From Nocardia brasiliensis IFM 10847 (lineage in GTDB: Bacteria; Actinomycetota; Actinomycetes; Mycobacteriales; Mycobacteriaceae): a DNA stretch of 63,274 nt. The stretch's first letter is position 1; each line of letters starts with the position of its first letter. The notes under the pieces were generated by a model that did not search any database, had not been told where the DNA came from, and worked only from the letters and a program-made list of their open reading frames with translations. The stretch lies in contig NZ_BAUA01000089.1 of assembly GCF_000710915.1 (NCBI RefSeq), positions 1 through 63,274 of the forward strand, written 5' to 3'. The position numbers were made by a program, and so were the translations under genes. Below, piece after piece: positions 58,122 through 63,274 of the stretch.

Positions 58122-58748
58122 TTGAGTCACGAGACGGAGCCGAGTCCTGCCCGGGTGGAATTCTATTTCGACCCGATCTGTCCCTATGCCTGGATCGCGT
58201 CCCGGTGGGTGCTGGAGGTGGAGAAATTCCGCCCGCTCGACCGCCGCTTCCGGGTGATGAGTCTTTCGGTGCTCAACGCCGATAATCCCGATCTGCCGGA
58301 GAAGTACCGGGCGCGCTTGGCCGACGGGTGGCCGCCGGTGCGGGCGGCGGCGGCCCTCGCGGCGCGCGATGACCCGACCCTGGTGGACCGCTACTACACC
58401 GAGTTCGGGACGCGTTTCCACCATGCGCGTATGCGCGACCGCAAGCAGATCATCGAGGAATCGCTGGCCGCCATCGGCGCTCCGCGAAGCGTCCTGGCGG
58501 CCGCGTACACCACCGAATTCGACGACGCGGTCCGCCGCAGCCACCGCCAGGCGACGGCGGCGGTGGGACCCGACGTGGGCACGCCGATCATCGAGATCGA
58601 TGGCGCGGCGGTGTTCGGGCCGGTGCTGTCGTCGGTGCCCCGGGGACGGCGCGCGGTCGAACTGTTCGACGCCGTAACGGTATTGGCGGCGTGCCCCGCC
58701 TTCGCCGAGTTGAAGCGCGCGCGTACCGACGAATCCGAGCTGGGCTAG
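58122..58748 (+). CDS. DsbA-family protein, Rv2466c-like, with variant CPYA active site
   Basis: A 208-residue thioredoxin-fold protein similar in pattern to the mycothiol-dependent nitroreductase Rv2466c (FYFDPICPYAWIASRWVLE, MSLSVLNADNPDLPEKYR and VGTPIIEIDGAAVFGPVLS). The redox motif is CPYA where Rv2466c has CPWC, so the resolving cysteine is missing. This suits a monothiol mechanism with mycothiol, or a non-redox role. A TTG start at 58122 is supported by AAGGAGG five bases upstream. Confidence 0.85.
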   Translation: MSHETEPSPARVEFYFDPICPYAWIASRWVLEVEKFRPLDRRFRVMSLSVLNADNPDLPEKYRARLADGWPPVRAAAALAARDDPTLVDRYYTEFGTRFHHARMRDRKQIIEESLAAIGAPRSVLAAAYTTEFDDAVRRSHRQATAAVGPDVGTPIIEIDGAAVFGPVLSSVPRGRRAVELFDAVTVLAACPAFAELKRARTDESELG

Positions 58749-58758
58749 GCCGCCGCCG

Positions 58759-59466
58759 TCAGGCGATCTCGTAGATGGCGTAGGCGGCCCGGAGTACCGG
58801 TTGGGCCACATTGCGCACCCGGATCCCGCCAGGGGTGGTACCGCGCTCGGTCCCCGCGTGGGCATGGCCGTGTAAGGCCAGGTCGGCGGCGTGCGCATCG
58901 ATGGCTTCGCCGAGCAGGTACGAGCCGAGGAACGGGTAGATCTCCCGCGGTTCGCCGTGCAGGGTGTCGCTGACGGGGGAGTAGTGGGTGAGCGCGATCG
59001 TGACATCGGTGTCGAGCTCGGCCAGCGCCGCGGCGAGCGAATCGGCCAGTGCGACGGTGTGGCAGGAGAAATCGCGCATCTGCCGCTCACCGAAGATGCT
59101 CGCGCACTTTCCGGCGAAACCCCCGCCGAAGCCTTTCGTGCCCGCGACGCCGAGGGTCCGGCCGTGCACGTCGAACGTGACGGAGCTGCCTTCGAGCACG
59201 GTGATACCGTGCTCGACCAGGAGCGCGGTGATCTCGTCTTCGGCGTCGCTGTGATAGTCGTGGTTGCCGAGCACCGCGACGACGGGCACGCCGAGTTCGG
59301 CGAATTCGGTCGCGACCACCTTGGCTTCCTCGACGGTCCCGTGGCGCGTGAGATCGCCTGCCAGCAAAAGGATATCGGCGTGCTCGGGCAACTCGCGCAG
59401 CGTCGGGCGCCACAGTCCGTGCGAGTCGACGCCGAGATGTACATCGCCGACGGCGGCTATCCGCAT
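58759..59466 (-). CDS. metallophosphoesterase
   Basis: A 235-residue calcineurin-like phosphoesterase with the metal motifs GDVHLG (7-12), GDLTRHG (about 38-44), GNHDYH (about 67-72) and GHAHAG (about 200-205). AAGGAG is nine bases before the ATG at 59466. Third in an operon with a nucleotidyltransferase and a BON protein. Confidence 0.87.
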   Translation of the reverse strand: MRIAAVGDVHLGVDSHGLWRPTLRELPEHADILLLAGDLTRHGTVEEAKVVATEFAELGVPVVAVLGNHDYHSDAEDEITALLVEHGITVLEGSSVTFDVHGRTLGVAGTKGFGGGFAGKCASIFGERQMRDFSCHTVALADSLAAALAELDTDVTIALTHYSPVSDTLHGEPREIYPFLGSYLLGEAIDAHAADLALHGHAHAGTERGTTPGGIRVRNVAQPVLRAAYAIYEIA

Positions 59467-59471
59467 GCGGC

Positions 59472-59741
59472 TCAACTCCTTCCGGTGTCGACAGAGCCCA
59501 GGGCCTCGCTGACGCCGGGGCCGCCCGGCGGGGTGACCCGGACGTCGTTGTGGATGCGGGCCTGCGGAAGCTCTTCGCGGACCACGGTTTCCAACTGTCG
59601 TTTGCGTTCCGCGGTGGCGACTTCGCCGTCGAGGGCCACCACGTCGCCGCGGATCGTCACGTGCACACCGAGTTCCGCGGTGCGCGGGTCCTCGGCGAGG
59701 GCGCGGCGCAGGTGCGCCACCAGGTATTGCGGCTGCTCCAT
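59472..59741 (-). CDS. BON-domain protein
   Basis: An 89-residue protein with one BON domain (VHVTIRGDVVALDGEVATAE, LETVVREELPQARIHNDV). BON domains bind membranes or lipids. It starts one base after the nucleotidyltransferase stop and is followed by the phosphoesterase with a five-base gap, so all three form one operon. Confidence 0.78.
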   Translation of the reverse strand: MEQPQYLVAHLRRALAEDPRTAELGVHVTIRGDVVALDGEVATAERKRQLETVVREELPQARIHNDVRVTPPGGPGVSEALGSVDTGRS

Positions 59742-60305
59742 CTATTCCACCTTTCCGGTGTCGGTGATGCCGAGATCGTCGATCAGGCCGAGGAATGCCC
59801 TTGCGTAGGGCGAGCTTTCGGTCTGCGCGCGGGTCGCGGGCCAATCGATCTGCTCGCGCAGGTCACGCGCGATGTGCAGCAGCGGGGCGAAGTCGAGCCG
59901 GTGTGCATCGAAGACCAGCAGTTTGTCCACCATCAGATCGGTGCCGCTGACCACGGGCGCGGAGGTCGGGCCGATCCGCATCGGGGTCGCGCGGTCGAGC
60001 AGTTCGTCGGTGACGTCGCGGTAGTTCGGCCGGTAGATCACGTCTATCAAGACCTCGCCCGCGTAGACCTTGCGTAGCCAGTCCTCGGGCGGGTCACACA
60101 CCCGCAGGCCGGCTTCGGCCAGGATGCGCACCGCTTTGTCGCAATCCTGCGGTTTGACGAAGATGTCGACATCGTGCTGCGAAGCCGGTCCGCCGCGCGC
60201 GTACACGGCGCAGCCGCCGGCCACCGCGAACTTGACATCCGCCGCGGCCAGCGCATTGACGGCTCGGGTCAGTGCGTGCAGCAGCTCATCGATCGTGGCG
60301 ACCAT
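59742..60305 (-). CDS. nucleotidyltransferase-fold protein
   Basis: A 187-residue protein with a minimal nucleotidyltransferase active site: AGGCAVYARGG and HDVDIFV (GG then DxD, about 30-45), then YRPNYRDVTDELL and a C-terminal helical region. Similar proteins are often antitoxins or of unknown role (MNT-like); no HEPN partner is adjacent. ATG at 60305 with a weak ribosome site. First of three genes. Confidence 0.7.
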   Translation of the reverse strand: MVATIDELLHALTRAVNALAAADVKFAVAGGCAVYARGGPASQHDVDIFVKPQDCDKAVRILAEAGLRVCDPPEDWLRKVYAGEVLIDVIYRPNYRDVTDELLDRATPMRIGPTSAPVVSGTDLMVDKLLVFDAHRLDFAPLLHIARDLREQIDWPATRAQTESSPYARAFLGLIDDLGITDTGKVE

Positions 60306-60368
60306 GGTGGGGCGATACCCGGAAGGCGGTCGACTATGCGGTCCGCCGGCGTGGTCGCCCGCCACCCG

Positions 60369-60394
60369 GGTTTTCCGGTGGCGCAACGGGGTAT
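60369..60394 (+). promoter_or_regulatory. SigF-type promoter of the HAD-GH65 operon
   Basis: GGTTT (60369-60373), 15 bases, GGGTAT (60389-60394) is a full match to the actinobacterial SigF promoter. It ends nine bases before the HAD start codon, so the message would be almost leaderless. An 11-base inverted copy (GGGCGATACCC at 60310-60320) lies upstream. Confidence 0.6.
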
Positions 60395-60403
60395 CGCCCT
60401 GCT

Positions 60404-61174
60404 ATGACCTCTGAAAGGGACGGCCGGGGTAGCCGCGTGGGTTTGCCCGATGCGATCTCGGTGGCGCTGTTCGATCTCGACGGGGTCCTGACCGATACCG
60501 CGGCGGTGCACCAGCGGGCCTGGCGGGAAGTGTTCGACGACTATCTCCGGGAACGCTGTGGGCCGGATTTCGTGCCGTTCTCCAGTGACGACTATCTGCG
60601 CTTCGTCGACGGCCGACCGCGTGCCGACGGTGTGCGGGAGTTCCTGCGGTCCCGCGACATCACGCTGCCGGAGGGCGAGCCGGACGACGAGCCGGGCACG
60701 CGAAGGGTGCACGCGCTGGGCAACCGGAAGAACAGTCTGCTGCTTTCGCTCATCGAGCGCGAAGGTGTCGACGTCTATCCCAGCTCGGTCGATTATCTGG
60801 CGGCGGTCCGCGCCGCGGGGCTGCGGGTGGCCGTGGTGACGGCCTCGGCCAATGCTGCTGCGGTGCTACAGGTCACGGGGATCGCCGGCAGTATCGACGT
60901 CCGGGTCGACGGCAACGATGTGGTCCGACTCGGCCTGCACGGAAAGCCCGCGCCGGACGGCTTTCTGGAGGCGGCCCGGCGCCTGGACGTGAAGCCGGAC
61001 GCGGCAGCGGTTTTCGAGGATGCGGTGGCCGGGGTGGCGGCGGGGCACGCGGGTGGTTTCGGGTTCGTCGTCGGTGTGGATCGAGTCGGTGACGGCAGGC
61101 ATCGGCAGGATTTGGTCGCGGCGGGCGCGGACGTCGTCGTGGCCGACCTGTCGGATTTGAAGGAGCAGCAGTGA
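60404..61174 (+). CDS. HAD hydrolase, beta-phosphoglucomutase-like (Rv3400-type)
   Basis: A 256-residue haloacid-dehalogenase-superfamily protein: DLDGVLTDT (nucleophile Asp with the +2 acid), TASANAAAVLQVTG (the Thr/Ser motif), GKPAPDGFLEAARRLDV (Lys motif) and VFEDAVAGVAAG (acid motif). Beta-phosphoglucomutase interconverts beta-glucose 1-phosphate and glucose 6-phosphate. It overlaps the next gene by four bases (GTGA), and together they look like Mtb Rv3400-Rv3401. Confidence 0.85.
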   Translation: MTSERDGRGSRVGLPDAISVALFDLDGVLTDTAAVHQRAWREVFDDYLRERCGPDFVPFSSDDYLRFVDGRPRADGVREFLRSRDITLPEGEPDDEPGTRRVHALGNRKNSLLLSLIEREGVDVYPSSVDYLAAVRAAGLRVAVVTASANAAAVLQVTGIAGSIDVRVDGNDVVRLGLHGKPAPDGFLEAARRLDVKPDAAAVFEDAVAGVAAGHAGGFGFVVGVDRVGDGRHRQDLVAAGADVVVADLSDLKEQQ

Positions 61175-63274
61175 CCGCGGATTGTCGTGGCTTCGAGGTG
61201 GATCCATGGCAATTGCGGTGGTGCGGACTGGATCCGACCGCGTTGAAGCGCACGGAATCGATCTTCGCGCTGGCCAACGGGCACCTCGGCCTGCGCGGCG
61301 GCTTGGACGAGGGCGAGCCGGTCGGCGAGCCGGGCACCTATCTCAACGGCTTCTACGAGAAGCGCCGATTGCCTTATGCCGAAGTAGGTTACGGCTATCC
61401 GGAGCAAGGACAGACCGTCGTCAACGTCACCGACGGCAAGATCATCCGACTGCTCGTCGGCGACGAGCCGATGGATCTGCGCTACGGCCACACCGAGACC
61501 CACGAACGCGTGCTCGACTTCCGTTCCGGCACGCTGCGGCGCAGCACGGTGTGGACCTCGCCCACGGGCCGGTCCGTCCGGATCCGCTCGCAACGCCTCG
61601 TCTCGTTCACCGAGCGGGCCCTGGCGGCGATCCGCTACGAGGTCGAGCCGATCGACGACGATCTGGATCTGGTGATCCAATCGGATCTGCTCGCCAACGA
61701 ACCGCTGGCGGCCCAGCACGGCGACCCGCGGGCCGCGGCAAGGCTGGACCGTCCGCTGGTGTCCGATTTCGCCGCGGCCCGGGACTTCCAGGCGGTGCTC
61801 GCCCACCACACCGCCCGCTCGGAGTTGCGCATGGCGGCCGCGATGGACCACGAACTGACCGCGACGGCCACGCCGCGATGCGCGATCCACGCGGAAGCCG
61901 ACCTGGCCCGGTTGACCATCGCGGTCGATGTGGCCCGCGGCGATACCGTGTGCCTGACGAAATATCTCGCGTACGGCTGGTCCGGTCAGCGCTCGACCCC
62001 CGCGTTGCGCGCGCAGGTCGAAGCCGCGCTGGCCGCCGGTATGGAGACCGGATGGGACGAACTGCTCGAGCGCCAGCGCGCCTACCTGGACGACTTCTGG
62101 TCGAGTGCGGATGTCGAGATCGACGGCGATCCCGAGATGCAGCAGGCCGTGCGCTTCGCGCTGTTCCACGTGCTGCAGGCGGGGGCGCGCGGCGAGACCA
62201 GGGCGATCCCGTCGAAGGGGCTGACCGGCCCGGGCTACGACGGGCATTCGTTCTGGGACACCGAGACTTTCGTGCTTCCCGTACTCATCCACACGGTGCC
62301 GGCCGCCGCCGCGGACGCGCTGCGCTGGCGGCACACCACACTCGACCTGGCCAGGCAGCGGGCCCGCGAACTCGGGCAGCCCGGCGCGATGTTCCCGTGG
62401 CGCTCGATCAACGGCGAGGAGGGCTCCGGCTACTGGCCGACCGGAACCGCGGCGGTGCACGTCAATGCCGATATCGCCGATGCCGCCATCCGGTACGTCA
62501 CCGCGACGGGCGACGAGCGCTTCGAACGGGAGTGTGGGGTGGAATTGCTGGTGGAGACCGCCCGTATGTGGACCGGTCTCGGCCACCGGGATTCGGGCGG
62601 AACCTTCCGGATCGACGGCGTCACCGGCCCGGACGAGTACTCGGCGCTGGCCGACAACAACATCTACACGAACCTGATGGCGCAGCGGAACCTGCGCGGG
62701 GCCGCTACCGCGTGCGCACGGCACCCTGACGTCGCGCGGCGTCTCGAAGTCTCGGCGGCCGAGATCGAACGCTGGCGTACCGATGCCGAGCAGACGGCGA
62801 TGCCGTACAACGACGAACTCGGGGTACACGAGCAGTCCGAGGGGTTCACCCGCTATCTGCGCTGGGATTTCGCCGCGACTCCGGCCGATCGCTACCCCTT
62901 GCTGCTGCACTATCCGTATTTCGACCTGAATCGCAAACAGGTGATCAAGCAGGCGGACCTGACGCTCGCGATGTATTTGTGCCCCAACGCTTTCACGCCG
63001 GAGCAGAAGGTACGGAACTTCGACTACTACGAGGCGTTGACCGTCCGGGATTCGTCCCTGTCGGCCTGCGCCCAATCGATCCTCGCGGCGGAGGTCGGCA
63101 ATCTGTCGCTGGCCTTCGACTACTTCGTCGAGTCCGCGCTCACCGATCTGCACGATCTGCACCAGAACGTCGCGAGCGGACTGCACATCGCCTCGCTCGC
63201 GGGCGCATGGAGCTGCTGCGTCGCCGGTTTCGGCGGCATGCGCGAGTGCGACGGCGAATTGCGTTTCGCCCCAA
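61171..63274 (+). CDS. glycoside hydrolase family 65 (trehalose/maltose/kojibiose phosphorylase-like), partial
   Basis: Large GH65 protein, at least 701 residues, truncated by the window end; no stop is seen. The catalytic-domain motifs are GYDGHSFWDTETF, a WRSINGEEGSGYWP substrate loop, and GVTGPDEYS with the general-acid Glu (about residue 490). Family members phosphorolyse alpha-glucosides to beta-glucose 1-phosphate, which the preceding beta-phosphoglucomutase-like HAD would convert to glucose 6-phosphate. GTG at 61171 has AAGGAG upstream and overlaps the HAD stop. Homologues run about 780 residues. Confidence 0.88.
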   Translation, partial: MTADCRGFEVDPWQLRWCGLDPTALKRTESIFALANGHLGLRGGLDEGEPVGEPGTYLNGFYEKRRLPYAEVGYGYPEQGQTVVNVTDGKIIRLLVGDEPMDLRYGHTETHERVLDFRSGTLRRSTVWTSPTGRSVRIRSQRLVSFTERALAAIRYEVEPIDDDLDLVIQSDLLANEPLAAQHGDPRAAARLDRPLVSDFAAARDFQAVLAHHTARSELRMAAAMDHELTATATPRCAIHAEADLARLTIAVDVARGDTVCLTKYLAYGWSGQRSTPALRAQVEAALAAGMETGWDELLERQRAYLDDFWSSADVEIDGDPEMQQAVRFALFHVLQAGARGETRAIPSKGLTGPGYDGHSFWDTETFVLPVLIHTVPAAAADALRWRHTTLDLARQRARELGQPGAMFPWRSINGEEGSGYWPTGTAAVHVNADIADAAIRYVTATGDERFERECGVELLVETARMWTGLGHRDSGGTFRIDGVTGPDEYSALADNNIYTNLMAQRNLRGAATACARHPDVARRLEVSAAEIERWRTDAEQTAMPYNDELGVHEQSEGFTRYLRWDFAATPADRYPLLLHYPYFDLNRKQVIKQADLTLAMYLCPNAFTPEQKVRNFDYYEALTVRDSSLSACAQSILAAEVGNLSLAFDYFVESALTDLHDLHQNVASGLHIASLAGAWSCCVAGFGGMRECDGELRFAP

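Noticed and set aside
60793..63186. A 797-codon open frame on the minus strand
   Set aside because: It is antisense to the GH65 gene, which has clear catalytic motifs and a ribosome site. High GC makes long shadow frames common.
1..63274. tRNA, rRNA, insertion sequences and phage genes
   Set aside because: I looked for tRNA T-loops, transposase and integrase motifs and saw none; a covariance or profile search would be more sensitive.

Overview
This window is high-GC actinobacterial DNA, most likely from a Nocardia or a close mycolic-acid relative. Pointers are two tandem MspA-type porins, a mycothiol-type maleylpyruvate isomerase, an Rv2466c-like DsbA protein, a WXG100 protein, LGFP repeats, tandem DUF4189 secreted proteins and a HAD/GH65 pair that resembles Mycobacterium tuberculosis Rv3400-Rv3401. 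Many starts are GTG or TTG. I saw no tRNA, rRNA, CRISPR array, insertion sequence or phage integrase. It reads as ordinary chromosome rich in small regulator-plus-target units.

Layout. 1-5.2 kb: cytochrome oxidase subunit I, a LacI regulator with a perfect palindrome in front of it, a small membrane protein, and a lipase fused to EF-hands. 5.3-8.2 kb: a TetR regulator, two copies of one palindrome, a cytochrome P450, and a 3Fe-4S ferredoxin fused to a six-helix membrane domain. 8.2-16.7 kb: MspA porins, MarR and AraC regulators, an LGFP protein, a serine hydrolase, a Tat-exported cupin and a NADAR-domain protein. 16.7-19.7 kb: an ArsR regulator and a CbiMN-Q-O cobalt/nickel importer whose ATPase gene carries a frameshift. 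19.7-32.3 kb: LysR, an FAD monooxygenase, XRE/DUF5753, a type VII-like repeat protein with a WXG100 partner, a Ser/Thr kinase and the DUF4189 pair. 32.3-38.4 kb: an acyl-CoA carboxylase beta subunit, an unusual NAD-dependent DNA ligase and a large catalase. 38.8-42.3 kb: a tightly packed redox cluster encoding an HDO-type diiron protein, a HemK2/MTQ2-like methyltransferase, a CDGSH protein and an FAD/Rieske protein. 42.7-50.2 kb: an alcohol dehydrogenase scrap, a membrane-anchored dioxygenase-reductase fusion with its PadR regulator, an M3 peptidase, and metF behind a cobalamin riboswitch. 50.6-56.4 kb: a SigF-type sigma factor, a periplasmic-binding-like protein, and an MFS exporter coupled to a cysteine-synthase-like enzyme. 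56.5-63.3 kb: small unknowns, the DsbA-like protein, a nucleotidyltransferase-BON-phosphoesterase operon, and the HAD-GH65 pair, which is cut by the window end.

Two themes stand out. First, electron-transfer modules are tied to membranes or to each other: the ferredoxin fusion, the phthalate-dioxygenase-reductase fusion and the CDGSH/Rieske cluster. Second, cobalt and B12 handling appears twice, as a CbiMNQO importer and a cobalamin riboswitch on metF. A SigF-type sigma gene lies in the same window as two SigF-like promoters, one before katE and one before the HAD-GH65 pair. Two genes (cbiO and the FAD/Rieske gene) each look one base short at a G/C run, which may be sequencing error rather than decay.
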